Origin: LSCE01 sp050485425
Lineage (GTDB): Bacteria > Pseudomonadota > Gammaproteobacteria > Nitrococcales > Aquisalimonadaceae
Reading direction: 5' to 3'
Assembly: GCA_050485425.1 (NCBI GenBank)
Contig: JBJHBJ010000009.1
Location: 1 to 64,000, forward strand
DNA length: 64,000 nucleotides
A model generated the notes under the pieces. It ran no database searches. It was not told where the DNA came from and worked only from the letters and a program-made list of their open reading frames with translations. Below are positions 27,280-36,853 of this stretch, in pieces (position 1 is the stretch's first letter; each line of letters begins with the position of its first letter). A program made the position numbers and the translations under genes.

Positions 27280-27298
27280 ATCCGGCCTTTGGCCGGAT
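27280..27298 (+). terminator. stem-loop downstream of the alpha/beta hydrolase
   Basis: ATCCGGCC-TTT-GGCCGGAT forms a perfect 8-bp stem 46 bp after the stop. There is no downstream T-run, so intrinsic termination is uncertain; it may instead protect the 3' end. Confidence 0.35.
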
Positions 27299-27366
27299 TG
27301 GTAGGCACCGGTTGCCCCCCTATGCGCTCTGCGTCGGGGCCACCTCTTGACGATGCCGCTGAAACG

Positions 27367-27476
27367 AGGCCTTGGGTGGTGACATGCCTGCGGACTGTCG
27401 ATCGCATGGACGCGATCGTCAAGCCTACATGGAGGTATTTACGGCGTGTCCGCAGGCATGTCACCACCCAAGGCCT
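27367..27476 (+). ncRNA. TwoAYGGAY-like three-way-junction element, copy D
   Basis: The outer arms 27367-27395 and 27448-27476 pair perfectly over 29 bp. Hairpin 1 is GATCGC/GCGATC around ATGGAC (27400-27417). Hairpin 2 is TAC/GTA around ATGGAG (27426-27437), where the other copies have CCC/GGG, so both strands of the small stem changed together. It lies between two convergent genes and is followed by a solo MITE-end motif (27495-27505). The inner 15 bp of the arms are identical to copy A. Confidence 0.82.
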
Positions 27477-27550
27477 GATCGAAGCCACTACAAGGGAAGC
27501 GCTGAGACGTGGCTCTACCTCCTTAAAGGTTGGTAATTCCTCCGCGCACG

Positions 27551-28546
27551 CTACATCCGGATGGCGACCGCCGCCTGGTTGTAGCCCACGCCGGAGCCGA
27601 TCATCACCACCAGGTCGTTGTCCTTGACCTTGCCCTGTTCCACCGCGTCCGACAGCGCCATCGGGATGCAGGCCGAGCCGGTGTAGCCCCACTTGTCCAT
27701 GATGATGTGCGCCTTCTCCCGCGGCAGGCCGATCGCGTCCGCCGCCTGCAGGATGGTCTCCTTGCGGACCTGGGTGAAAATCACCTGGTCGACGTCGTCC
27801 ACCGTGAAATCGTTCTGTTCCGCCAGGCGGTGGAACAGCTTCGGCCAGCCTTCGTCGTTGATCTCCGGCGGGTAGCGCTTCACCAGGCGCACGTTGGTGC
27901 GGCCCTCGCGGACGGCCTCCTCGGTGGCCGGCTCGGCCGTGCCGCCGGCGAAAATGCCCCAGCAGTCCGAATAGCTGCCGTCGGCCAGGAATGCCGAGCC
28001 GATGTAGCCCGGCTTGTCGCCCGGTTCCACCACCGCGGCGCCCGCGCCATCGCCGTAGAAGAACACCGTCGGATCATCCGGGTGCGCCAGCTTGCGCATC
28101 ATGTACACTCCGATCACCAGGATGGTCCGGAAGCCCGGATTGGTGGCCAGGATGCCGGCTGCCGAGGTCAGCGCCGTGGGGAACGAGGCGCAGGCGCAGA
28201 CCACGTCGAAGGTGCCCGCCTGCCTGGCGCCCAGCTTGTGCTGCAGCACCACCGAGGTGGACGGCGTGGTGTAGTCCGGCGAATCGGTCCCCAGGATGAT
28301 CAGGTCCACGTCTTCCGGCGTGCGCCCCGCGCGCCGCAGTGCCTCCTGGGCCGCCGGCAATGCCAGATCGGAGGTCGCCCAGTCGTCCGGCGCATACCAG
28401 CGCTGCTCGATGCCGGTGCTGGCAGCGAATTTGCCCACCACCTCCGCGTTGCCCAGCCGGGTGAAATGCTCATTCAGTTGTTCGTTGCTGATCCGGCGTT
28501 CGGGCAAGTAATGCGCGATGGACACGATCCGTGCATTCCGGGACAT
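27551..28546 (-). CDS. FabH-like ketoacyl synthase III family protein lacking catalytic His and Asn
   Basis: A 331-residue thiolase-fold protein clearly related to FabH. The acyl-accepting Cys is kept (C119 in VVCACASFP), as is the GDGAGAAV motif. Where FabH has PHQAN the sequence reads IFTQV (T258 for His), and where FabH has GNTS it reads GYTG (Y288 for Asn). Without these residues normal decarboxylating condensation is unlikely; acyl transfer, as in CerJ/DpsC-type relatives, or another thioester reaction is possible. It is divergent from ilvD across a 127-bp gap with nested palindromes. Confidence 0.88.
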   Translation of the reverse strand: MSRNARIVSIAHYLPERRISNEQLNEHFTRLGNAEVVGKFAASTGIEQRWYAPDDWATSDLALPAAQEALRRAGRTPEDVDLIILGTDSPDYTTPSTSVVLQHKLGARQAGTFDVVCACASFPTALTSAAGILATNPGFRTILVIGVYMMRKLAHPDDPTVFFYGDGAGAAVVEPGDKPGYIGSAFLADGSYSDCWGIFAGGTAEPATEEAVREGRTNVRLVKRYPPEINDEGWPKLFHRLAEQNDFTVDDVDQVIFTQVRKETILQAADAIGLPREKAHIIMDKWGYTGSACIPMALSDAVEQGKVKDNDLVVMIGSGVGYNQAAVAIRM

Positions 28547-28561
28547 GGTGAAGGTGCTCCT

Positions 28562-28604
28562 GGGTAAAACATGAATTGGTTGTCATGTATGGTTCAGCTT
28601 ACCC
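28562..28604. promoter_or_regulatory. nested palindromes in the fabH-like/ilvD divergent promoter
   Basis: ACATGA-N8-TCATGT (28569-28588) lies inside the inverted pair GGGTAA (28562-28567) and TTACCC (28599-28604). This is the kind of symmetry bound by dimeric repressors such as TetR-type proteins; the position would let it control both genes. A TATACT at 28611-28616 could be the ilvD -10. Confidence 0.4.
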
Positions 28605-28673
28605 GAAACCTATACTGCTGCAAAGCATGTTGTGCGTACGCGCTTTCGCGAAACGATGACGGGAGGCCTGTCG

Positions 28674-30353
28674 ATGAGCGAGGAGAAAAAACGTCCCTGG
28701 TCCAGCGTGCTGGTGGATGGCCCGCGCAAGGCGCCGGCCAGGGCCATGCTGCGGGCGGTCGGGTTCGGTGACGAGGATTTCCGCAAGCCGCAGGTCGGGA
28801 TTGCCTCCACCTGGAGTATGGTCACGCCCTGCAATATGCACATCAACAAGCTCGCCGAGGTGGCGGCCGCGGGCGTGGATCAGGCCGGCGGCAAGGGGGT
28901 GATCTTCAATACCATCACGATTTCCGACGGCATCTCCAACGGCGCCGAGGCGATGAAATATTCGCTGGTCTCGCGGGAAGTGATCGCCGATTCGATCGAG
29001 ACCGTGGCCGGCTGCCAGGGCTTCGACGGTGTGGTGGCCATCGGCGGCTGCGACAAGAACATGCCGGGCTGCCTGATGGCCCTGGCACGGCTCGACCGCC
29101 CCGCCGTGTTCGTCTACGGCGGCACCATCCGGCCTGGCGCCAACCACACCGACATCATCTCGGTGTTCGAGGCCGTCGGCGGGCACGCCAAGGGCACGGT
29201 CAGCGACCGGCAGCTGGCGGAGATCGAGCGTACGGCCATTCCCGGCCCGGGCTCCTGCGGCGGTATGTACACGGCCAACACCATGGCCTCCGCCATCGAG
29301 GCGCTGGGCATGAGCCTGCCCGGCAGTTCGGCTCAGGATGCCGTCTCCGATGCCAAGCAGCGAGACTGTGCCCGGGCCGGAGCGGCGGTGCTGGACATGC
29401 TGGAACGCGGCACCACGCCGCGGGACATCATGACCCGGGAAGCCTTCGAGAACGCGATCACCGTGGTGATTGCGCTGGGGGGGTCTACCAATGCCGTGCT
29501 GCATCTGCTGGCCATGGCCGACGCCGCCGGCGTGCCATTGTCGCTGGACGATTTCGTGCGTATCGGTCGGAACACCCCGGTGCTTGCCGACCTGCGTCCC
29601 AGCGGGAAATACATGATGTCGGAACTGGTGGCCATCGGCGGTATCCAGCCGCTGATGAAAATGCTGCTGGATGCCGGGCTGCTGCATGGCGACTGCCTGA
29701 CCGTGACCGGCCGCACCATGGCCGAGAACCTGGCCGAGGTGGTGCCCTATCCGGATGGGCAGGACATTATCCAGCCGCTGGAACGGCCGCTGAAGGCGGA
29801 GAGCCACCTGCGCGTGCTGCGAGGAAACCTGGCGCCCGACGGCGCCGTGGCCAAGATCAGCGGCAAGGAAGGCACGCGGTTCTCCGGCACGGCCCGCGTC
29901 TTTCACTCCGAAGAGGAGGCGCTGGACCGGATTCTGGACGGTACGGTGACTGCCGGCGACGTCATCGTCATCCGCTACGAAGGCCCGCGCGGCGGGCCCG
30001 GCATGCGCGAAATGCTGGCCCCCACCTCTGCGGTCATGGGCCGGGGGCTGGGCAACGATGTCGCTTTGATTACCGATGGCCGCTTCTCCGGCGGCAGCCA
30101 TGGTTTCGTGGTCGGGCACATCAGCCCGGAGGCCATGGAGGGCGGCCCGATCGCGCTGGTCGAGAACGGCGATCCGATCACCATCGACGCGGAAACCGAT
30201 CAGATTACCCTGCATGTGGACGACGATGTACTGGAAACCCGTCGCCGGCACTGGCAGCAGCCGCCACCGAGGTACCGCAGGGGCGTGCTGGCCAAGTACG
30301 CTCGCACGGTGACCTCGGCTTCCCTGGGGGCGATCACCGACGCTCCGGAATGA
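28674..30353 (+). CDS. ilvD: dihydroxy-acid dehydratase
   Basis: Dehydrates dihydroxy acids in valine, isoleucine and leucine synthesis. The 559-residue protein has the iron-sulfur ligands C53 (TPCNMHIN), C126 (GGCDKNMPGC) and C195 (GSCGGMYTAN), and the terminal DGRFSGGSHGF. This length is that of the shorter branch of the family. I chose the ATG at 28674, 7 nt after GGGAGG; in-frame starts upstream (28656, 28632) give no recognisable extension. It converges with the next gene, 21 bp away. Confidence 0.95.
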   Translation: MSEEKKRPWSSVLVDGPRKAPARAMLRAVGFGDEDFRKPQVGIASTWSMVTPCNMHINKLAEVAAAGVDQAGGKGVIFNTITISDGISNGAEAMKYSLVSREVIADSIETVAGCQGFDGVVAIGGCDKNMPGCLMALARLDRPAVFVYGGTIRPGANHTDIISVFEAVGGHAKGTVSDRQLAEIERTAIPGPGSCGGMYTANTMASAIEALGMSLPGSSAQDAVSDAKQRDCARAGAAVLDMLERGTTPRDIMTREAFENAITVVIALGGSTNAVLHLLAMADAAGVPLSLDDFVRIGRNTPVLADLRPSGKYMMSELVAIGGIQPLMKMLLDAGLLHGDCLTVTGRTMAENLAEVVPYPDGQDIIQPLERPLKAESHLRVLRGNLAPDGAVAKISGKEGTRFSGTARVFHSEEEALDRILDGTVTAGDVIVIRYEGPRGGPGMREMLAPTSAVMGRGLGNDVALITDGRFSGGSHGFVVGHISPEAMEGGPIALVENGDPITIDAETDQITLHVDDDVLETRRRHWQQPPPRYRRGVLAKYARTVTSASLGAITDAPE

Positions 30354-30374
30354 GTGTGCCGCCCCGCTGCCGGG

Positions 30375-32528
30375 TCAGCGATGCTGGAGTGGGAACGGCT
30401 GCGGGGTGGGTGGGGACGGTGTTTCGCGAGACAGCCAGCGCTGGAGGGCGTCGAAGGGCAGCGGTACGCTGTAGAAGTAGCCCTGGACGAAATCGCAGTC
30501 GTTGCGCCGCAGGAACGTCAGCTGCTCGTGGGTCTCCACGCCTTCCGCAACCACCTTGAGACGGAGCTTGTGGGCCAGCGCGATAATGCCGGCGGTGATC
30601 TCGCAGTCGTCGGATTGCTGGGGAATGTCGCGGATGAAGGAGCGGTCCACTTTCAGCGTATCCACCGGCAGTCGCCGCAGGTAGTTCAACGAGGAGTAGC
30701 CGGTGCCGAAGTCGTCGATGGAGACGGCAACGCCCAGATCCCGCAATTCCTGCAGCACGAGCGTCGCCGTCGTGACGTTCTCCATCAGGGCATTCTCGGT
30801 GATCTCCAGGCACAGCGCCCCGCCCTGAATTCCGTGACGGTCAAGCTGCACGGCCACGGCGGACGCCATGTCCGGGTCCGCCAGGGTGTTGGCGGAACAA
30901 TTGACCGCGACGCGAAGCCGTTTGTGTCCCAGCAGCCGGAACTGCTTGATGTCCGCGCAGGCGCGGTTCAGCACCCAGCCGTCCAGCTCGGCGCTGAAGC
31001 CGTGATGCTCGGCCACGGCGACGAAAATCTCCGGACTGATCGGGTTCCCCCCGGCATCCCGCCAGCGCAGCAATGCTTCCAGGGACACCACCTCGCCGCT
31101 GTTGCAGTCGACCACCGGCTGATAGTGCAACTCCAGGCTGTCGTCCGCTATCGCCTGGCGAAGCTGCTGTTCGATCAGCAGTTCGGCGTCTGCCTGCTCC
31201 TTCAGCGCCGGCATGTAGCGCAGGTTGCGGTTGCGGCCGCTGCGCTTGCAGTAGCCCAGCGCAAGGCTGGCCCCGTTCAGCAGTTCCTCGATCCGCGTAC
31301 CGTCGTCCGGGTAGATGCAGTAACCGATGCTCGCGGTGAGGCGGATCTGGCTCCCCTGGATGTTGAACGGTGCGTTGAGCTGTGCCTGCAGGCGCAGCGC
31401 CAGGCGTTCCGCCGCGTCGGCGTCAAGCCCCTCGGCGAGCACGCAGAATTCGTCGCCGGCGAAGCGCGCCAGGATATCGGTCTGGCCGAGGGCGTTGCGC
31501 AGGCGCTGCGCGGTGATGCGCAGGGTCTCGTCGCCTGCCTGGTGACCCAGGCTGTTGTTGATGCGCTTGAAGTTGTCCAGGTTGACGAAGAACAGCCCGT
31601 GCGGCGCCGCAAGCGGATCCTCGGAGGGCAGCAGATTGGTGGCCAGGCGCTGCAGTGCCGGGCGGTTGAGCAGATTGGTTGTCGGGTCGTAGTGGATGGC
31701 GGCGTCCAGTTGGTTGACTACCGCCCGCAGATCATGCTGGTGCGTGCGCAGGCGCTGTTCAGCCCAGGATGCACCGATCCCGGTGACGATCAGCATCAGC
31801 GTCAACAGCCCGATGCCGCCCGCCAGCAGAGACGGCACTGTATCCCCGCCGGGAGCCTGCAATACCGCATCAGCCGGGACCGCCAGTGTCAACGCGGCCA
31901 TGCCGGTGAAATGCATGCTGACGATGGCGCCGCCCATGACCAGGCTGGCGAGCAGCCGCAGCCAGCCATAGCGGGCGCCGATACGACCCCGGAAAAATCC
32001 GCCGAGTACGAGAGCCGCCAGCGAGACTGCAACGGCAATGACGATGGAGAGCGTGAACTGCAGAGGGTCGTAATACTGCACCGCCTCCGAGCGGATTGCC
32101 GCCATGCCCAGGTAGTGCATGGCGGCGATGCCCAGGCCGGCCGACACCGAGGCCATGCCGTACTGCCGCTTGTGCAGTCGCCGCCGGCCCAGTGCATGGA
32201 TCACCAGATACGAGGCCAGCACCGCGACCACCAGCGAGGTCACGGTGAGTCCGGTGTGGTAGTGCAGTGCCACCGGTACCTGGAAGGCCAGCATGGCAAT
32301 GAAGTGCATGGACCAGATGCCGCCGCCGAGGCAGGCCGCACCGACCCATCGCCACAGTTCCCGACCGGTGCGGCCCCCATCGCCCACACGGTCTGCCATC
32401 ACCAGGGTCACGTAGCCTGCTGCACTTGCCACCAGGATCGACAGCAGTACGAGACCGGATGTGTGGGAACAGTCCAGCAGCACGCGCATGTCGTCGGGAA
32501 TGTGTCGCGTGATCTGGAAGTGGTTCAC
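30375..32528 (-). CDS. NbdA-like MHYT-GGDEF-EAL c-di-GMP phosphodiesterase
   Basis: A 717-residue inner-membrane protein. The seven-helix MHYT sensor domain (about 20-250) has three motifs: MHFIAM (74-79), MHYLGM (137-142) and MHFTGM (205-210), proposed to bind a metal that senses NO or oxygen. The GGDEF domain is degenerate, AGDEF (357-361), and probably not cyclising. The EAL domain keeps EALLRW (484-489), DDFGTGYSS, KVDRSFI and the QGYFYS end, so it should hydrolyse c-di-GMP. P. aeruginosa NbdA has the same architecture and the same AGDEF change. The start is GTG. Confidence 0.92.
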   Translation of the reverse strand: MNHFQITRHIPDDMRVLLDCSHTSGLVLLSILVASAAGYVTLVMADRVGDGGRTGRELWRWVGAACLGGGIWSMHFIAMLAFQVPVALHYHTGLTVTSLVVAVLASYLVIHALGRRRLHKRQYGMASVSAGLGIAAMHYLGMAAIRSEAVQYYDPLQFTLSIVIAVAVSLAALVLGGFFRGRIGARYGWLRLLASLVMGGAIVSMHFTGMAALTLAVPADAVLQAPGGDTVPSLLAGGIGLLTLMLIVTGIGASWAEQRLRTHQHDLRAVVNQLDAAIHYDPTTNLLNRPALQRLATNLLPSEDPLAAPHGLFFVNLDNFKRINNSLGHQAGDETLRITAQRLRNALGQTDILARFAGDEFCVLAEGLDADAAERLALRLQAQLNAPFNIQGSQIRLTASIGYCIYPDDGTRIEELLNGASLALGYCKRSGRNRNLRYMPALKEQADAELLIEQQLRQAIADDSLELHYQPVVDCNSGEVVSLEALLRWRDAGGNPISPEIFVAVAEHHGFSAELDGWVLNRACADIKQFRLLGHKRLRVAVNCSANTLADPDMASAVAVQLDRHGIQGGALCLEITENALMENVTTATLVLQELRDLGVAVSIDDFGTGYSSLNYLRRLPVDTLKVDRSFIRDIPQQSDDCEITAGIIALAHKLRLKVVAEGVETHEQLTFLRRNDCDFVQGYFYSVPLPFDALQRWLSRETPSPPTPQPFPLQHR

Positions 32529-32837
32529 TCGGGAGCCTCGGCCTGCCAGGGCGAATGGCCAGATTAAGCTGCTGATGCGTTAAATAACATGACCCCCGTC
32601 ACGGCTTTGCGCCTGCGGCATCATGTTGCACCGCACATTGACTCCCGGCGGCCGGGGCGTAGCTTTGAGGGTGACATCCCAATCGGCGTGGCCGCTCAAA
32701 AGGCGGCACGACCGATCCCCCGGTGCGCGGAATGAACAACAATCCATCGCGTGGCGGGCGGTCCGCCCGGTGTGCGGAGGGGTGCCCGGCAACCATCGTG
32801 ACAGCCGGCGACGGCTGCGGCAAGGGAGATCCCCTGT
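32529..32837. other. 309-bp divergent gap, no feature called
   Basis: The spacer between the NbdA-like gene and the indolepyruvate oxidoreductase must hold promoters for both. I see AT-rich TTAAATAACATG near 32580-32592 but no -10/-35 pair or palindrome that I would defend. AAGGGAGA precedes the right-hand gene by 9 nt. Confidence 0.5.
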
Positions 32838-35800
32838 ATGGCCCTGGCGAATGTACGACTCGACGACAAGTACGCCCTGGAAACCGGGCGCGTGTACCTG
32901 AGCGGTATCCAGGCACTGGTCCGCCTCCCCATGATGCAGCGCAGCCGCGACCGCCAGGCCGGCCTGAACACGGCCGCCCTGATCTCCGGGTATCGCGGAT
33001 CCCCCCTGGGCGGGCTGGACAAGGCGCTGTGGGAAGCCGGCCCGTTCCTGGAGCGCAACCAGATCCGGTTCAAGCCCGGGATCAACGAAGACCTGGCGGC
33101 CACCGCCATCTGGGGCAGCCAGCAGGTCGGCCTGTGGCCGGGTGCGACCTGTCAGGGCGTGTTCGGCATGTGGTACGGCAAGGCGCCGGGCGTCGACCGC
33201 TGCGGAGACGTGTTCAAGCATGCCAATGCCGCGGGAACCTCCCCCTTTGGCGGTGTGCTGGCGGTGGCCGGCGACGACCATGGCTGCAAGTCCTCCACGC
33301 TGCCCAGCCAGTCCGAATACGCCTTCATGGATGCCCAGATGCCGGTGCTCAACCCGTCCGATATCCAGGATGTGCTGGACATGGGACTCTACGGCTGGGC
33401 CATGTCCAGGTTCAGTGGCTGCTGGGTCGGGTTCATCATGGTGGCGGACACCGCCGATTCCTCGGCATCGGTGTCCATCGATCCGGACCGGGTCAACATC
33501 GTGCTGCCCGCAGACTTCCAGATCCCCCCCGACGGCCTCAATATCCGCTGGCCCGACAGGCCGGTGGACCAGGAATACCGGCTGCAGCGCTACAAGCTCT
33601 ATGCGGCGTTGGCGTTTGCCCGGGCGAACCGGCTGGATCGTGTGGTCGTCGACAGCCCCGAACCGCGTTTCGGCATCGTCACCACCGGCAAGGCCTACCT
33701 GGATGTCCGCCAGGCGCTGGAGGACCTGGGTATCGACGATGCCGAAGCTGCGCGGATCGGTCTGCGCGTCTACAAGGTGGGCATGAGCTGGCCGCTGGAT
33801 CGGGTCGGCGTGCGCCACTTTGCCGAGGGTCTGGAAGAGATCCTGGTAGTGGAGGAAAAGCGTGCGGTGGTGGAGAACCAGCTCAAGGAGCAGCTCTACA
33901 ACTGGAGCGAGGCGGCGCGACCGCGGGTGGTGGGCAAGTTCGACGAGAAAGGTGAGTGGATACTGCCATCCGCCGGCGAGCTGAACCCGGCGCGGGTGGC
34001 GCGGGTCATCGCGGATCGCATCGCGTTATTCTACACCAGCCCGGTGATGCGCCGGCGACTGGAATTCCTCGAACAGAAGGAGAACGCGCTGGCGGCCAGC
34101 AAGCCGCTTGCCGAACGCATGCCGCACTTCTGCTCCGGCTGCCCGCACAATACCTCGACCCGCGTACCCGAAGGCAGCCGGGCCACCGCCGGTATCGGCT
34201 GCCACTACATGGCCAACTGGATGGGGCGTAACACCGAGACGTTCACCCACATGGGTGGGGAAGGCGTGCCGTGGATCGGCCAGGCGCCGTTCACGGAAAC
34301 CCGGCATATCTTCGCCAACCTCGGCGACGGCACCTATTTCCACTCCGGTCTGCTGGCCATCCGCGCGGCGGTCGCCGGCGGCGTGAACATCACCTACAAG
34401 ATCCTGTACAACGATGCCGTCGCCATGACCGGCGGCCAGCACGTCGACGGCCAACTGACCGTGCCGCAGCTCACCCACCAGCTCGCCGCCGAAGGCGTGG
34501 CGCGCACCGTGGTGGTTACCGACGAGCCCGAGAAGTATCCGGGCAGTGCCGGACTGGCCACCGGCGTCACCGTGCATGATCGCCGCGAGCTGGACGCGGT
34601 GCAGCGGGAACTGCGCGATGTTCCGGGTGTGACCGCACTGGTCTACGATCAGACCTGCGCCGCGGAGAAGCGCCGCCGGCGCAAAAAGGGCCTGATGGAG
34701 GACCCGCCCAAGCGTGCCTACATCAATCAGCGGGTCTGCGAGGGCTGCGGTGACTGCAACGTCAAGTCCAATTGCCTGTCGGTGATCCCGGTCGAGACCG
34801 AGCTCGGCCGCAAGCGAGCCATCGATCAGGGCCAGTGCAACAAGGATTTCTCCTGCGTGGACGGCTTCTGCCCCAGTTTCGTCACCGTTCACGGCGGCAC
34901 CCTGCGCAAGCCCGAGCCTGTCGTTCACGAGGTGGATTTTCCCGCCCTGCCGGAACCGCAGCGTCCGGGCGTCGATCGACCCTACGGTATTACCGTGACC
35001 GGCGTGGGTGGTACCGGCATCGTCACCGTGGGTGCGTTGCTGGGCATGGCGGCGCATCTGGAAGGCAAGGATGTGGCGGTGCTGGACATGACCGGGCTGG
35101 CCCAGAAGTACGGCGCGGTTACCACCCATATCCGCATGGCGCAGGAAGCGGACCAACTGAACGGTGCGCGGATCCCGGCCGGCGAGGCGGATCTGCTGCT
35201 GGGAGCCGACCTGGTGGTGGCCGCCGGCCATGACAGTCTCTCCAAGCTGGATCCGGAACGCAGTGCCGCGGTGATCAACAGCCACGGCATCATGACCGCC
35301 AGCTTCATCAACAACCCCGATCTGCCCTTCCCGGCGGACGGCATGCTGGGCCAGATCCGCGAGGCCGCGGCTGCCGACAAGGTGCATGCCCTGGATACCA
35401 TCAGCCTGACCGAGCGGCTGTTCGGCGACGCCGTCACCGCCAACCTGTTCCTGGTGGGCTTCGCCTACCAGAAGGGCTATCTGCCGGTGTCCGCCGAGGC
35501 CATCGAACGGGCCATCGAACTCAACGGCACCGCGGTGGAGGCGAACCGGCGGGCCTTTCTCTGGGGGCGCCGGGCGGCCCACGACCAGCAGGCGGTGGAG
35601 CGGATCGCCGGCAGCACGGGGCAGGACGGGCAACCGGAAGCTCCGGACCTGGAGCGCTTCGTGCAGCGGCGCGTGGAAGACCTGGTGGCCTACCAGAACC
35701 CGGCCTACAGCCGGCGATACCTGGCGCTGGTGGATGCCGCGCGCAAGGCGGAAACGGCCTGTGCGCCGGGCGAGTCAGCGTTGACCGAGGCTGTGGCGCG

Positions 35801-36347
35801 GAGCTGGTTCAAGCTGCTTGCTTACAAGGACGAGTACGAGGTTGCCAGACTGTATACCGACGGCCGCTTCCGGCAGCAGCTGGAGCAGACCTTCGACGGC
35901 GACTACCGGCTTCGCTTCCACATGGCGCCGCCGGTGATCTCGAAGCCCGATCCGGTCACCGGCGAGGCGCGCAAGCGCAGCTTCGGCCCCTGGGTGCTTC
36001 CACTGCTGAGGCTGCTGGCGCGCATGAAAGGGCTACGCGGCACCATGTTGGACCCGTTCCGCTACAGTCATGACCGACAATTGGAGCGCCGTTTGATCGC
36101 CGATTACCAGGCACTGATGGACGAAGTGCTGGGTGCGGTGCGGGCCGAGAACCGGGCGTATGCGATCGAACTCGCTGCGCTGCCCATGCGTATCCGCGGG
36201 TACGGGCACATCAAGGCGGCCAACGCCGAGCAGGCCCGGGAGCGGGAAAGGGAACTGCTGGCGCTGTTCCGCAATCCGCCGAGGAAGACCGCCGTGAAAG
36301 CCGGGGACGTGAAGCCTGGCGATCGGCTGGTGGGTGCCGGCCGCTGA
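32838..36347 (+). CDS. indolepyruvate:ferredoxin oxidoreductase, fused single-chain type
   Basis: A 1,169-residue 2-oxoacid oxidoreductase that carries in one chain what archaea split into IorA and IorB. It oxidatively decarboxylates aryl-pyruvates, or in some bacteria branched 2-oxo acids, to acyl-CoA with reduction of ferredoxin. The order is an N-terminal pyrimidine-binding part (SGYRGSPLGGLDKAL), the TPP part (CSGCPHNTST, GDGTYFHSG near 495), a Cys-rich cluster (CEGCGDCNVKSNC near 633 and CVDGFCPSF) and the gamma domain (TGVGGTGIVTVG near 720). It stands alone and is consistent with aromatic or branched amino-acid breakdown. Confidence 0.93.
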   Translation: MALANVRLDDKYALETGRVYLSGIQALVRLPMMQRSRDRQAGLNTAALISGYRGSPLGGLDKALWEAGPFLERNQIRFKPGINEDLAATAIWGSQQVGLWPGATCQGVFGMWYGKAPGVDRCGDVFKHANAAGTSPFGGVLAVAGDDHGCKSSTLPSQSEYAFMDAQMPVLNPSDIQDVLDMGLYGWAMSRFSGCWVGFIMVADTADSSASVSIDPDRVNIVLPADFQIPPDGLNIRWPDRPVDQEYRLQRYKLYAALAFARANRLDRVVVDSPEPRFGIVTTGKAYLDVRQALEDLGIDDAEAARIGLRVYKVGMSWPLDRVGVRHFAEGLEEILVVEEKRAVVENQLKEQLYNWSEAARPRVVGKFDEKGEWILPSAGELNPARVARVIADRIALFYTSPVMRRRLEFLEQKENALAASKPLAERMPHFCSGCPHNTSTRVPEGSRATAGIGCHYMANWMGRNTETFTHMGGEGVPWIGQAPFTETRHIFANLGDGTYFHSGLLAIRAAVAGGVNITYKILYNDAVAMTGGQHVDGQLTVPQLTHQLAAEGVARTVVVTDEPEKYPGSAGLATGVTVHDRRELDAVQRELRDVPGVTALVYDQTCAAEKRRRRKKGLMEDPPKRAYINQRVCEGCGDCNVKSNCLSVIPVETELGRKRAIDQGQCNKDFSCVDGFCPSFVTVHGGTLRKPEPVVHEVDFPALPEPQRPGVDRPYGITVTGVGGTGIVTVGALLGMAAHLEGKDVAVLDMTGLAQKYGAVTTHIRMAQEADQLNGARIPAGEADLLLGADLVVAAGHDSLSKLDPERSAAVINSHGIMTASFINNPDLPFPADGMLGQIREAAAADKVHALDTISLTERLFGDAVTANLFLVGFAYQKGYLPVSAEAIERAIELNGTAVEANRRAFLWGRRAAHDQQAVERIAGSTGQDGQPEAPDLERFVQRRVEDLVAYQNPAYSRRYLALVDAARKAETACAPGESALTEAVARSWFKLLAYKDEYEVARLYTDGRFRQQLEQTFDGDYRLRFHMAPPVISKPDPVTGEARKRSFGPWVLPLLRLLARMKGLRGTMLDPFRYSHDRQLERRLIADYQALMDEVLGAVRAENRAYAIELAALPMRIRGYGHIKAANAEQARERERELLALFRNPPRKTAVKAGDVKPGDRLVGAGR

Positions 36348-36359
36348 CCCGGCGGTCGG

Positions 36360-36731
36360 CTATTCCGGGCCTTTGTCGGAGAACAGGATGCGGTAGGGGT
36401 AGGCGTCGAAGATCATTTCGATACGGCGGATGCGACCGTCGGTCACGGTCGCCCAGTGAACCACGTCGGCTGTGAACTTCTCGGAGATCTGCACGTGAAA
36501 ACGCAGGATGTGGCAGACATCCTCGCCATCCGTGAAACGCCGGCGCACCTCCATGCGTTGCACGATGCCGTCGCTGAGAAAGGAGTGCGCCATGAGTTCG
36601 TCAGGATCGGTGAACATGCCGATCGGACTGATGTAGCTGAAACCGGTGTCCGCCAGAAACCGACGGGCCTGATTGTAATCCCGGTGTGCGATGGCTGTCA
36701 GATAGTGATCGACAACGTCTTGCGGTTGCAC
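36360..36731 (-). CDS. SnoaL/NTF2-like protein
   Basis: A 123-residue protein of the SnoaL-like NTF2 fold: VQPQDVVDHYLTAIAHRDY at the start, then FLADTGFSYISPIGMFTDPDEL and a C-terminal HWATVTDGRIRRIEMIFDA typical of this fold. Members are small isomerases, hydrolases or ligand-binding proteins; no specific function can be given. I chose the GTG at 36731, preceded by GAGAGGA; a longer frame reaching upstream has no similarity and overlaps regulator debris on the other strand. It converges with the oxidoreductase 12 bp away. Confidence 0.75.
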   Translation of the reverse strand: MQPQDVVDHYLTAIAHRDYNQARRFLADTGFSYISPIGMFTDPDELMAHSFLSDGIVQRMEVRRRFTDGEDVCHILRFHVQISEKFTADVVHWATVTDGRIRRIEMIFDAYPYRILFSDKGPE

Positions 36732-36853
36732 GGCGGATCCTCTCCATTTCGCGAATCGGTCCCCCCTCTTCCGTAAAATAGTCCAGCCGCCTGCCGCCCG
36801 CATCGCCGTGAGGCGGGCAGCAGCCCGAATCCGTGGGGCGCCGGAGCGCCGCC

